The notes beneath the pieces were generated by a model that saw nothing but the letters and a program-made list of their open reading frames with translations, ran no database searches and was not told where the DNA came from. Both the position numbers and the translations under genes were made by a program. Source: Proteobacteria bacterium ST_bin11 (GTDB taxonomy: Bacteria; Pseudomonadota; Gammaproteobacteria; Methylococcales; Methylomonadaceae). From it: a stretch of DNA of 59,036 nt. The stretch covers positions 1 to 59,036 of the forward strand of contig MSXO01000034.1 in assembly GCA_002083615.1 (NCBI GenBank). Reading direction: 5' to 3'. The first letter of the stretch is position 1. Every line of letters begins with the position of its first letter. Below are positions 39,577-47,549 of this stretch, in pieces.

Positions 39577-39939
39577 GTGGAGAACGAAAACCGTACCAGA
39601 ATACGTTTTAATCCGGAAGGACTTGTGGCGCACATCATTATCGAACCGCCACCGCCGGGCGGTGAAATAATCATCGACGGTCAAGTCGTCGATATGAGTT
39701 ACAGCGGTATAAAAATTCGTTTGAAAGAACCCTTAGGACAAGCAGTGGAGGAGGCCGAGTTACGGATTTCCATCATTTTGCCGGAATCGCGGGTAGCAAT
39801 GTCGATACACGGCAACATCAAACACATCCGCGAAGACCGTGAATGCGGCTTGCAATATAACCCAAACAAACACAGCGAAGACGAGTTCGACGATTTAATG
39901 TTCGAATGCGTCAAGCTGGTTCCGCCGCGTCAAGTTTAA
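39577..39939 (+). CDS. PilZ domain protein (c-di-GMP effector)
   Basis: A 120-residue single PilZ domain. The c-di-GMP-binding signature is seen as RTRIRF near the N-terminus and DMSYSGIKI near residue 45, matching RxxxR and (D/N)xSxxG. A start at GTG 39577 has AGGGAG 7 bases upstream and gives a normal length; the frame is open from 39505 inside the comEC 3' end. It lies 58 bases after comEC and 11 bases before a YbdD-like gene. It would sense the c-di-GMP made by proteins such as the giant GGDEF-EAL product 5 kb upstream, by inference. Confidence 0.85.
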   Translation: MENENRTRIRFNPEGLVAHIIIEPPPPGGEIIIDGQVVDMSYSGIKIRLKEPLGQAVEEAELRISIILPESRVAMSIHGNIKHIREDRECGLQYNPNKHSEDEFDDLMFECVKLVPPRQV

Positions 39940-39950
39940 TCGAGATCCAG

Positions 39951-40133
39951 ATGAGCACATTCATAGCATCCTTGCGCTTAGTTTGGAGTCAGCTGAACGG
40001 TGATGTCGCTTATGAACGCTATCTGCGTCACTGGCGCGCGCATCACGCCGAACATCTTCCACCTTTAAGTCGAAAAGCATTTTTTGCCGCTGAAACGCAA
40101 CGGAAATGGAATGGCGTGAAGCGGTGTTGCTGA
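39951..40133 (+). CDS. YbdD/YjiX-like small protein (DUF466)
   Basis: A 60-residue protein. The pattern YERYLRHWRAHHAEHLP and the C-terminal GVKRCC agree with YbdD and YjiX, which are normally found just after cstA or yjiY and are needed for pyruvate or peptide uptake by those carriers. The double cysteine at the end is the family hallmark. Here no such transporter gene is adjacent; the neighbour is a PilZ gene. I chose the ATG at 39951; the frame is open upstream to 39906. Confidence 0.78.
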   Translation: MSTFIASLRLVWSQLNGDVAYERYLRHWRAHHAEHLPPLSRKAFFAAETQRKWNGVKRCC

Positions 40134-40185
40134 CGTTTAGCTTAGGCTAACTGCAGAGGTAAAAGGTATGTCGGCATGGTGTTAA

Positions 40186-40221
40186 TTCGGTTCCGCTTAG
40201 AAAGCAGCGTTTGGAACCGAA
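40186..40221. repeat. Inverted repeat between ybdD-like and nasT-like genes
   Basis: TTCGGTTCC and GGAACCGAA form a 9-base stem around an 18-base loop. On the plus strand it is followed by AAAAAA, which is the wrong side for a plus-strand terminator; on the minus strand the T-tract precedes the stem. It lies between two genes whose 3' ends face each other. Confidence 0.4.
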
Positions 40222-40286
40222 AAAACAAAGCACTGAAAAAAGTTGTTTAGGGCATCAAGCCAAAAGCCTCGCTTTAGGAGTAGCTG

Positions 40287-40868
40287 TTATTTGTTAAACA
40301 ATTCTGCCATCGAAATGACATTCTTCGCCATTTCGCCAATGGCGATGTTCCGGTCCATGGCCAGTTTGCGCAAGGCGTGGTAAGCCTGATCCTCTGTATA
40401 GCCTTGCGATTTGATTAGTATTGCTTTGGCGCGATCCATCAGTTTACGGTCTTCCAACTGGGTCTTGGTTTTTTTAAGTTCGTCTTTTAAGGCTTGCTGT
40501 TCCTTGAAGCGAGCGATGGCAATGTCGATGATGAATTTAATGCGTTTCGGTTCCAAACCGTCGACGATATAGGCGCTGACGCCGGCTTTGATAACTTTAT
40601 TAATTGTCTCTGTTTGCTGGTCCTCGGCGAAGATGACGACAGGCAACGAACAGTTTTGATTGATATCCACAATGGTCCGCAACACCGCCTCGTTTGGCGC
40701 GTAAAGATTCAAGACCACCACGTCGGGATTCAAGGTCTGTACGATTTTCATCACGTCCAGTTCTTTGAGTTTTAGCGTCACCACCTCGCAGCCGTGCAGG
40801 CGCAAGCTGGCTTCCAGTAAGAGTTCGCTATCGAATTCGTCGACAACCAAGACGTTAAGTGTTGCCAT
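40287..40868 (-). CDS. nasT: NasT-like ANTAR-domain antiterminator
   Basis: A 193-residue protein with an N-terminal pseudo-receiver (about 1-120), a helical linker (EQQALKDELKKTKTQLEDRK) and a C-terminal ANTAR domain (DRAKAILIKSQGYTEDQAYHALRKLA). ANTAR proteins bind paired RNA hairpins with hexanucleotide loops and stop formation of an overlapping terminator. Where a normal receiver has the phosphorylated Asp this one reads VVLNLYAP, so it is not phosphorylated by the usual route; NasT works that way under the nitrate sensor NasS. NasS is not in the window. It starts 2 bases after narK and its target is probably the nirB leader on the other side of narK. Confidence 0.88.
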   Translation of the reverse strand: MATLNVLVVDEFDSELLLEASLRLHGCEVVTLKLKELDVMKIVQTLNPDVVVLNLYAPNEAVLRTIVDINQNCSLPVVIFAEDQQTETINKVIKAGVSAYIVDGLEPKRIKFIIDIAIARFKEQQALKDELKKTKTQLEDRKLMDRAKAILIKSQGYTEDQAYHALRKLAMDRNIAIGEMAKNVISMAELFNK

Positions 40869-40870
40869 GT

Positions 40871-42349
40871 TCAATCCAGGGCAATTTTCAGCAAGGTGCC
40901 GTCGGGCATAATTTCAGTAATATAGTTTTTGGGCTCTTCCAGATAGTAAATCAAACCCAACAGCAGGAAGCAGGATAGGCCCAAGATCAAGAAAAACTGT
41001 CCGGTGGAAACGAAAGTCAGCAAAATCAGATAGACAATGGCGCCGGCGTTGCCGTAAGCACCGACAATTCCAGCGACCTCGCCAGTAATAGCGCGTTTAA
41101 CCAAGGGCACGAACGCGAAAATGGCACCCTCCGCCGCCTGCATGAATACAGAGCAGAGCAAGGTGACAGCCACCGTTATCCCGATAGTCCATTGCGACGA
41201 AATCATCGCCATCAAACAATAACCGCCGGCCAGGCCGGTCACGAATAAATACAGGGACAGTTTGCGACCGATCTTGTCGCTGAACCAGCCGCCGGCAGGG
41301 CGGGCGAAGACATTGGTTACCACGAAACTCGACGCTAAAAAGCCGGCGTCGAGCATGCTGGTGCCTTGGGTCTCGTTGAACGTCTTAAAGAAAAACATCG
41401 GCAGCATCGACAATACGGCCAACTTAGAGCCGAAGGTAACCAGGTACGCTATCGCCAAAATGAAGACTTGGCGGTATTTGTAATGATGGATGCTGGCTAT
41501 GGGTTGGCTGAGGCGGTCGGCGTTGTTATTGACCAATTGAAAGACGTGAATTAGAAACAGCAGCCAGACGATAAAATGAATCGTCAAATTCCAGCCGTCG
41601 CTCAGCACGGGGGTCGCCGGTGTGGATAGTTTCCAAGCCAATAGCGAAATAGTTGCATACAAGGGCACCAGACTCAGCATGTATAAAAACAAGTCGCGGA
41701 TGCTGGTGACTTCCATTGCCATGGGCCGACGGGTTTTCAGGGCGGCGATTTCCGGCGGGAGATTCTCGACGCTGAAATAATAGATTACCGAATAAATCAG
41801 GGCGATAACGCCGGTTAGCGCAATCGCCGAGCGCCAGCCGTGTTCTGCGCCGAAATAAAACGCTAGGCCAGGCAGGAAAATCGCGGCGACTGCCGAACCG
41901 AAATTACCCCAGCCGGCGTATATCCCTTCCGCGGTGCCAACTTGGCTGGCGGGAAACCAGTCGCCGATGATGCGCACGCCCACCACAAAGCCCGCTCCGA
42001 TAAAGCCTAACAAAAACCTCGACCAGGCGAGTTCGCTAAAATTTTCGGCCATTGCAAACATAAAGCAGGGGATGCTGCACACCGCCAGTAATACGCTATA
42101 ACTGATTTTCGCCCCGAAACGGTCCACTAGCATGCCGGTAATGACGCGGGCCGGTATCGTTAGTGCTACGTTCAACAGGAGAAGGATTTCGATCTGGGTC
42201 TCGCTGATACCTAAGTCTTGCTGAATCAGCACTAATAAAGATGCGTGGTTGAACCAAATAACGAAGCTGATGAAAAACGCAATCCAGCTCATATGCAGGA
42301 CTTTGGTCTTGCCGCTCATGGAGAGTAATTTAAATGGCGTAAAAGACAT
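40871..42349 (-). CDS. narK: Nitrate/nitrite transporter NarK family
   Basis: A 492-residue major facilitator with 12 helices. The nitrate-family signatures are visible in GGSSG-like form, such as GNFGSAVAAIFLP near residue 150 and GAYGNAGAIVYL near residue 430. The conserved arginine lies in a helix-2-like segment (TIPARVITGMLVD). Such carriers take up nitrate for assimilation by exchanging it for nitrite or with protons. It is co-transcribed with the NasT-like gene and divergent from nirBD. Together they give uptake, control and reduction of nitrite. A nitrate reductase gene is not seen here. Confidence 0.9.
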   Translation of the reverse strand: MSFTPFKLLSMSGKTKVLHMSWIAFFISFVIWFNHASLLVLIQQDLGISETQIEILLLLNVALTIPARVITGMLVDRFGAKISYSVLLAVCSIPCFMFAMAENFSELAWSRFLLGFIGAGFVVGVRIIGDWFPASQVGTAEGIYAGWGNFGSAVAAIFLPGLAFYFGAEHGWRSAIALTGVIALIYSVIYYFSVENLPPEIAALKTRRPMAMEVTSIRDLFLYMLSLVPLYATISLLAWKLSTPATPVLSDGWNLTIHFIVWLLFLIHVFQLVNNNADRLSQPIASIHHYKYRQVFILAIAYLVTFGSKLAVLSMLPMFFFKTFNETQGTSMLDAGFLASSFVVTNVFARPAGGWFSDKIGRKLSLYLFVTGLAGGYCLMAMISSQWTIGITVAVTLLCSVFMQAAEGAIFAFVPLVKRAITGEVAGIVGAYGNAGAIVYLILLTFVSTGQFFLILGLSCFLLLGLIYYLEEPKNYITEIMPDGTLLKIALD

Positions 42350-42552
42350 GGCTTATCCGTGGTTGTCGTTTCTTGGATTATTTAAGCAGATACCGCGCCA
42401 ACCTTTGCGTACCAATATTCCCGCGAATGAGTGCTGGTCTAGAGCTAAAGTGGTGCGCGCTACCGGCTTATTTGCTTTATTTGGGTGCAAAGTTGGTGTC
42501 TGCTCACAGTGCCTGACTGCCGGAGCCAGCGATTTTAAAGCCATTTAGAGGT

Positions 42553-42568
42553 TGGCATAAATTTTGTT
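42553..42568 (+). promoter_or_regulatory. Sigma-54-like promoter of nirB
   Basis: TGGCATAAATTTTGTT matches TGGCAC-N5-TTGCT with GG at 42554-42555 and GT at 42566-42567, ten bases apart. Only the last C is changed to T. The predicted start, 24 bases after the GG, is about 42579, exactly where the first leader hairpin begins. Klebsiella nas operons also combine a sigma-54 promoter with a leader terminator. Confidence 0.62.
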
Positions 42569-42577
42569 AATGGTTTA

Positions 42578-42601
42578 GGGAGTCTTGTCGTCAGACTTCC
42601 C
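42578..42601 (+). promoter_or_regulatory. First leader hairpin of nirB (candidate ANTAR site 1)
   Basis: GGGAGTCT pairs with AGACTTCCC around TGTCGTC, eight or more base pairs with one unpaired T. It starts at the predicted transcription start. Its loop is 7 bases, or a 6-base GTCGTC with a bulge: G stands at position four but not A at position one, so it fits the ANTAR consensus only in part. Confidence 0.5.
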
Positions 42602-42616
42602 CCTTTAGTAAAACCT

Positions 42617-42630
42617 GGACAAAGGCGTCC
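42617..42630 (+). promoter_or_regulatory. Hexaloop antiterminator hairpin (candidate ANTAR site 2)
   Basis: GGAC-AAAGGC-GTCC forms a short stem with a 6-base loop. The loop has A at position one and G at position four, the two bases that ANTAR-domain proteins require. Its 3' half overlaps the 5' arm of the terminator that starts at 42621, so the two structures exclude each other, as in known ANTAR-controlled leaders. Confidence 0.65.
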
Positions 42631-42673
42631 TGCTTGAATGAGTCAATCATTCGAACAGGATGCCTTTTTTTTT
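42621..42673 (+). terminator. Leader terminator upstream of nirB
   Basis: A 21-base stem (42621-42641 with 42647-42667) has one C-A mismatch, two G-T pairs and a GTCAA loop, and is followed by a run of nine T ending at 42673. It stops 107 bases before the nirB start, so it can only act as a conditional terminator in the leader. Confidence 0.9.
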
Positions 42674-42780
42674 GGCTATTAAAAAGGGTAGTCACGGCTA
42701 GACAGTCGCTCGTTGAATCGCTTTACCGCCATTAGCGTGAGTAAGGCGTGTGCATCAATTCGGAGTAAACAGAGGCCCTG

Positions 42781-45321
42781 ATGAATATGAAACAAACCCT
42801 GGTTGTTATCGGTAACGGTATGGTAGGCCAGAATTTTCTGGTCGGATTAGTAGGCAGCAGTGCGAAAGATCAGTATCGAATTGTCACGTTTTGCGAAGAG
42901 CCCAGAGCTGCATACGATAGGGTGCATCTGTCCGAGTATTTCTCCGGCAAAACCGCCGCCGATTTGTCCTTAGTGGCTGACGGTTTTTTCGCCGAGCACG
43001 GCATAGAGATTCATTTGGGTGACAAGGCCGCCAGTATCGATCGCGAGCGCAAGCAAGTTACCTCGGCGAAGGGTGTAGTGGTCCAATACGATAAGCTGGT
43101 GTTGGCGACAGGATCTTATCCCTTCGTTCCACCGGTACCCGGCCATGAACGGTCGCAATGTCTAGTCTACCGAACCATCGAAGATCTGGAAGCGATGAAA
43201 GCGGCGGCAGCCAATTCCAAAGTCGGCGTAGTGATTGGCGGCGGTTTATTGGGCTTGGAAGCCGCCAAAGCGCTGCAGGATTTAGGGTTGGATACGCATG
43301 TGGTGGAATTCGCCCCTCGCTTGATGGCGGTGCAACTGGATGACGGCGGCGGGGCGATTTTAAAACGCAAGATCGAAGCGCTGGGTGTTAAGGTACATTT
43401 GAACAAAAACACCACACTAATCGAAGACGGCGCGGCATGCCTGCATAAAATGAATTTCGCGGACGGCGAAACACTGGAAACCGACATCGTGCTGTTCTCC
43501 GCCGGTATCAGACCACGCGATGACATTGCCCGCGGCTGTGGCTTGGAAGTGGGTCCGCGCGGCGGCATCGTCATCGACAATCAATGCCGCACCTCCGATG
43601 CGGATATCTACGCGATTGGCGAATGCGCGTTGTGGAACGGGCAGATTTTCGGTTTGGTAGCCCCCGGTTATGCGATGGCGCGCACTGTAGTCGCCGACTT
43701 GGCAGGGGAAGCAGGCAGTTTTACCGGTGCGGACATGAGCACCAAATTAAAACTGATGGGGGTCGATGTGGCAAGCATCGGCGATGCGCATGCTAAGACC
43801 CAAGGCGCCATGGTATACACCTATCAAAACGGCGCCAGCGAAATCTATAAACGCCTGGTGGTCAGCCAAGATCAGAAACGCCTGTTGGGCGCGGTTTTGG
43901 TCGGCGAGGCTTCCGCTTATAGTACGTTGTTGCAATATTGTTTGAACGGCATCGAGCTACCGGAGCATCCGGATTCATTGATTTTGCCGCAGCTCGCGGG
44001 CGAACCGGCGGGTCTTGGTCCGGATGCTTTGCCCGCATCCGCGCAGATTTGCTCTTGTTACGATGTCAGCAAAGGCCAGATTTGCAGCGCAATTGAAGCC
44101 GGTTGCACCACGCTGGGCGGGTTGAAGGCCGAGACCAAAGCCGGCACCGGTTGCGGCGGCTGTTCAGCACTACTAAAGTCAGTATTGGATTGCGAGTTAA
44201 CCAAGCTGGGTGTCGAAGTCAGCACCGATATTTGCGAGCATTTTCCGCATACCCGCCAAGATTTGTACAACCTCGTCATGGTCGAAGAAATCAAAACCTT
44301 CGACGAATTGCTGGATAAACACGGTAAAGGCTTAGGTTGTGAAGTGTGCAAGCAGGCGGTCGGTTCGATATTGGCCTCGTATTGGAACGATTACATCCTA
44401 GAAAAAGACCATATCGGCTTACAGGACACCAACGACATTTTCTTGGCCAACATGCAAAAAGACGGCACTTATTCGGTCGTGCCAAGGGTTGCCGGCGGCG
44501 AAATCACCCCGGATATGCTGATCGCAATCGGCCAAGTCGGCAAAAAATATCAGCTCTACACCAAGATCACCGGTGGCCAGCGCGTGGACTTATTTGGCGC
44601 GCGCGTCGAACAACTGCCGGCGATTTGGCAAGAGTTGATCGACGCCGGTTTCGAATCAGGCCATGCTTACGGCAAATCATTGCGGACGGTGAAGTCCTGT
44701 GTCGGTAGTACTTGGTGCCGGTATGGTGTTGATGATAGCGTTGGCTTAGCTATTGAATTGGAAAACCGCTACAAAGGTCTGCGCGCGCCGCATAAAATCA
44801 AGTTCGGCGTATCAGGCTGTACTCGGGAATGCGCGGAAGCGCAAGGCAAAGACATCGGCGTGATTGCTACCGAAAACGGCTGGAATTTGTATGTGTGCGG
44901 CAACGGCGGCATGAAACCGCGTCACGCCGATTTGTTCGCCACCAATCTGGATAAAGAAACACTGATTAAATACATTGACCGCGTGCTGATTTTTTATGTC
45001 CGCACCGCCAACCGCATGCAGCGTACTTCGGTATGGATGGACAATATGGAAGGCGGCTTGGATTATCTAAAAAGTGTCGTCATCGAAGACCGTTTGGGCC
45101 TAGCTGAGCAATTAGAAGGGCAGATGCGGCATGTTATCGATACCTATCAATGCGAATGGAAAACCACCTTGGCGGATGAGCAACGCTTGAAACGCTTCCG
45201 GCATTTTGTCAACAGCGATCAAGCGGACGACAACGTGGTGTTTGTCGAGGAGCGCGGCCAAGTCAGGCCTGCGAATGCGCTGGAACGCAAGCATTTCAAA
45301 CTGATAGAGGAGGCGGCATAA
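42781..45321 (+). CDS. nirB: NAD(P)H-dependent nitrite reductase large subunit
   Basis: NirB reduces nitrite to ammonium in the cytoplasm. The 846-residue protein has two N-terminal nucleotide-binding regions (VVIGNGMVGQNF; VVIGGGLLGLEAAKAL), a BFD-like iron-sulfur region with the cysteine pattern CSCYDV...CTTLGG...GCGGC near residue 430, and a C-terminal siroheme/[4Fe-4S] domain with CVGSTWCRYG and CTRECAEAQGKD. The start ATG at 42781 is 107 bases after the leader terminator. It overlaps nirD by one base (TAATG). Confidence 0.95.
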   Translation: MNMKQTLVVIGNGMVGQNFLVGLVGSSAKDQYRIVTFCEEPRAAYDRVHLSEYFSGKTAADLSLVADGFFAEHGIEIHLGDKAASIDRERKQVTSAKGVVVQYDKLVLATGSYPFVPPVPGHERSQCLVYRTIEDLEAMKAAAANSKVGVVIGGGLLGLEAAKALQDLGLDTHVVEFAPRLMAVQLDDGGGAILKRKIEALGVKVHLNKNTTLIEDGAACLHKMNFADGETLETDIVLFSAGIRPRDDIARGCGLEVGPRGGIVIDNQCRTSDADIYAIGECALWNGQIFGLVAPGYAMARTVVADLAGEAGSFTGADMSTKLKLMGVDVASIGDAHAKTQGAMVYTYQNGASEIYKRLVVSQDQKRLLGAVLVGEASAYSTLLQYCLNGIELPEHPDSLILPQLAGEPAGLGPDALPASAQICSCYDVSKGQICSAIEAGCTTLGGLKAETKAGTGCGGCSALLKSVLDCELTKLGVEVSTDICEHFPHTRQDLYNLVMVEEIKTFDELLDKHGKGLGCEVCKQAVGSILASYWNDYILEKDHIGLQDTNDIFLANMQKDGTYSVVPRVAGGEITPDMLIAIGQVGKKYQLYTKITGGQRVDLFGARVEQLPAIWQELIDAGFESGHAYGKSLRTVKSCVGSTWCRYGVDDSVGLAIELENRYKGLRAPHKIKFGVSGCTRECAEAQGKDIGVIATENGWNLYVCGNGGMKPRHADLFATNLDKETLIKYIDRVLIFYVRTANRMQRTSVWMDNMEGGLDYLKSVVIEDRLGLAEQLEGQMRHVIDTYQCEWKTTLADEQRLKRFRHFVNSDQADDNVVFVEERGQVRPANALERKHFKLIEEAA

Positions 45322-45701
45322 TGACGGCGTGGATAGATGTGTGTCACATCGACGATTTGCAGGCTAACGCCGGGGTGTGTGCCTCAGTAAAAGGTAAGCA
45401 AATTGCGATCTTTTATTTGCAGCGGATGCAGGAAATTTATGCAATCGGTAACTTCGATCCGTTTAGCGAGGCCAATGTCTTGTCGCGAGGTATGATAGGC
45501 GATATCGGTGGCGCGCCCATGGTTGCTTCGCCGATGTACAAGCAACATTTTCATCTGAAGACGGGCGTGTGCTTTGAAGATGCCACTGTCAGTGTGCCTG
45601 CCTATCCGGTACGCTTGGAAAACGGCAGGGTTGCCGTGATGCTTGCGCCGTTGACTATGCCACACCAAGCGCCGCCTTTGGTTGTGTGCGAAATGGAGTA
45701 A
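45321..45701 (+). CDS. nirD: Nitrite reductase small subunit
   Basis: A 126-residue Rieske-like protein that accompanies NirB. The fold is suggested by WIDVCHIDDLQANAGVCASVKG and the pattern FCF-like stretches up to VCFEDATVSVPAYPVRLENG. In many assimilatory NirD the iron ligands are lost, and here the typical CxH pair is not seen. It is coupled to nirB by a TAATG overlap and followed by phzF after 3 bases. Confidence 0.9.
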   Translation: MTAWIDVCHIDDLQANAGVCASVKGKQIAIFYLQRMQEIYAIGNFDPFSEANVLSRGMIGDIGGAPMVASPMYKQHFHLKTGVCFEDATVSVPAYPVRLENGRVAVMLAPLTMPHQAPPLVVCEME

Positions 45702-45704
45702 CGA

Positions 45705-46619
45705 GTGAACTACCAATATTACATCGCCGACGTTTTTACCGACCAGATTTTCAATGGTGCGCAGATCGCGGTGTTGCCGAAGGCGGAGGGTCTTAACGCC
45801 GAGATGATGGCTAAGATTGCTAAGGAATTAAATTTATCGGAGACGGTGTTTTTATTTCAAAAAGGTAGCGAGAGCCAGCGGCGGATGCGGATATTTTCCC
45901 CTCTCGGCGAAATCAATTTTGCCGGTCATCCGATTATTGCCGCAGCCTATATATTAGCCATCTCCGGCGACATACAGTTGAGCGAGCCGCTTACTAAACT
46001 CCAGTTTGAACAAAATATCGGCACTATCGAAGTAAACCTCTCCAGTTTGGAGGGCCGGCCAGGTTTAGTCCAATTTAGCCGTAGTGTCGATTCGATCATT
46101 GATCGGTTTGCGCCCACCGATGAAGAGATTTGTAGTTTTCTCGGCCTGCAGTTGGCGGAATTAGACCATAAGAAATATTCGCCCCGCCTAGTGTCTTGCG
46201 GTTTTCCCTATTTGGTGGTGCCTGTTTGGAACTACGAGTCGGTGCGCAAAGCGCGCTTTAACTATGCGGCGTGGGCGCAATCAGCCGCGCCGCAAACTGC
46301 TGCGCAGGAAATCTTGCTGTTTTGCCCAAAATCGTCAAGCCCAGCAGCGGATTTTAATCTTCGCTTGTTGGGACCCAATATTGGCATTCACGCCGATCCG
46401 CCGGTCGGCAGCGCGATGCCGGCATTTTGTTGTTATTTGTGTTCGTTCGAGCACACCCAAAAAGGCACGCATACTTTCGCGGTCGAACGCGGCGAACTGT
46501 CCACCCGCCGCAGTTTGATTAACCTGGAAATGGACCACAAAGGCTTGGAAAACTTGACCATCAGGGTTGGTGGACAAGCCGTTTTGTTCGCGGAAGGTAC
46601 TTTAAGGTTGCCCAGCTGA
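45705..46619 (+). CDS. PhzF-family isomerase/epimerase-like protein
   Basis: A 304-residue PhzF/DapF-like protein. The likely catalytic acid is in LSETVFLF near residue 47. GEINFAGHPIIAAAYIL and the C-terminal GQAVLFAEGTLRL match the family. PhzF proteins catalyse isomerisations of small diene or amino-acid-like compounds; most members outside phenazine clusters have unknown substrates. It starts with GTG 3 bases after nirD, so it probably shares the nirBD transcript, which is odd for this family. The role in nitrogen metabolism is not known. Confidence 0.85.
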   Translation: MNYQYYIADVFTDQIFNGAQIAVLPKAEGLNAEMMAKIAKELNLSETVFLFQKGSESQRRMRIFSPLGEINFAGHPIIAAAYILAISGDIQLSEPLTKLQFEQNIGTIEVNLSSLEGRPGLVQFSRSVDSIIDRFAPTDEEICSFLGLQLAELDHKKYSPRLVSCGFPYLVVPVWNYESVRKARFNYAAWAQSAAPQTAAQEILLFCPKSSSPAADFNLRLLGPNIGIHADPPVGSAMPAFCCYLCSFEHTQKGTHTFAVERGELSTRRSLINLEMDHKGLENLTIRVGGQAVLFAEGTLRLPS

Positions 46620-46623
46620 CAGC

Positions 46624-46645
46624 TAGCCCTCGCTATTGCGGGCTA
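46624..46645. terminator. Hairpin between convergent phzF and methyltransferase genes
   Basis: TAGCCC and GGGCTA pair around a 10-base loop and overlap the stop codon of the minus-strand methyltransferase. No T-tract follows on either strand; it may be a weak bidirectional terminator. Confidence 0.4.
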
Positions 46646-47395
46646 AATTGGCTTGTAGAGCAGCCAAATGTAACCGGGGCAAAGCCATCGTAAGTACCGA
46701 ACAAACATTTTCGACACAAAAGCTTTGGCAGTTCCAGCTGGCAGCATGTAATCAATATGATATTTGCTTGGTTCTAGAACCATCTCCAAAGTGACATCCT
46801 TGACAATGAAGCGTTTAGTCAGGCTTTTCAATCCCCAATAGGTGTAGTGAAGCTCATGATAATATTCAGCTTTTCCTGTTAGTTTTACGTACAGATGGGA
46901 CAGGGGTCTGGGCAGTACCGACAGTAGCGGTAAGTTGTAGTGAGGTTCATTCCACATCAGTCTATTGCCGGCAGCGAAATAGCAGACGCCACTTGGTTTC
47001 AGGACTCTGAAAATTTCATCCATCATTTTTTGCGGAAGGGGTACGTGCTCGTATACCTGGGAACAAATCACAACGTCGAAGCTGTTGTCGGGAAATTCCA
47101 GGTTCAGAGCATCCCCTACTTGAAATTGCAGATTATCCTTCTGGAAATGAGTCTGGGCATAGTGAATAGCGGCACTGTCGATATCTATACTGGCGACTGC
47201 ACCGAAATGATCAGAAAGATAATTGTCGATAATACCCGTCGAACCGCCAACATTCAGTAAGTTGAGTGTTTTCAAAGACGATTGGAGATGATTTTCTAGG
47301 ACTGCAACCATCGTTCTCGCTTTCTGCTCCCTGGCTAGGGTGTCATACATGCCTGCCGACTTATCGGAAAACTCGTACTGGTAATTTCGTTGCAA
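46643..47395 (-). CDS. Class I SAM-dependent methyltransferase
   Basis: A 250-residue methyltransferase. Motif I reads LLNVGGSTGIID near residue 45 and motif post-I SIDIDSAAI. The segment VVICSQVYEHVPLPQ and the later FRVLKPSG are of the Methyltransf_11/ubiE-like type. The C-terminal part has several aromatic residues and a hydrophobic stretch. The substrate is unknown; similar proteins occur in lipid or cell-surface pathways. It converges on phzF and is separated by 150 bases from creD, which is oriented the same way. Confidence 0.82.
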   Translation of the reverse strand: MQRNYQYEFSDKSAGMYDTLAREQKARTMVAVLENHLQSSLKTLNLLNVGGSTGIIDNYLSDHFGAVASIDIDSAAIHYAQTHFQKDNLQFQVGDALNLEFPDNSFDVVICSQVYEHVPLPQKMMDEIFRVLKPSGVCYFAAGNRLMWNEPHYNLPLLSVLPRPLSHLYVKLTGKAEYYHELHYTYWGLKSLTKRFIVKDVTLEMVLEPSKYHIDYMLPAGTAKAFVSKMFVRYLRWLCPGYIWLLYKPI

Positions 47396-47508
47396 TGGAT
47401 GGTCTCCTTCAGGGGGCGAGTTTTTAAATGGATTTGAGATAGTTTAGCGCACGGATCGTATCTGAATGGGCCGTATTGGCGTCAATTCAAGCCTAAAAAC
47501 GTTTAGCG

Positions 47509-47535
47509 GGGACGACTGCTGATGATCGTCGTCCC
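47509..47535 (-). terminator. Terminator hairpin of creD
   Basis: On the minus strand GGGACGAC and GTCGTCCC form an 8-base stem 14 bases after the creD stop. A second small stem (CTAAA/TTTAG) and a run of T (GTTTTTAGG) follow. Confidence 0.6.
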
Positions 47536-47549
47536 TTAATGGGTGGGAT

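Larger units (their letters stand above)
42350..42780. other. Divergent control region of narK and nirB
   Basis: The 431 bases carry no gene. The right half contains a complete-looking control unit for nirB: sigma-54-like promoter, first leader hairpin, hexaloop hairpin and overlapping terminator, each listed separately. A possible NtrC-type half site GGTGCA lies near 42484 with a GGTG nearby, but spacing is off by one base from the full palindrome. For narK, in the left half, I find no clear promoter. Confidence 0.6.

Noticed and set aside
40186..40221. Rho-independent terminator for the minus-strand nasT-like gene
   Set aside because: The T-run precedes the stem on that strand; without a following T-tract it is kept only as an inverted repeat.
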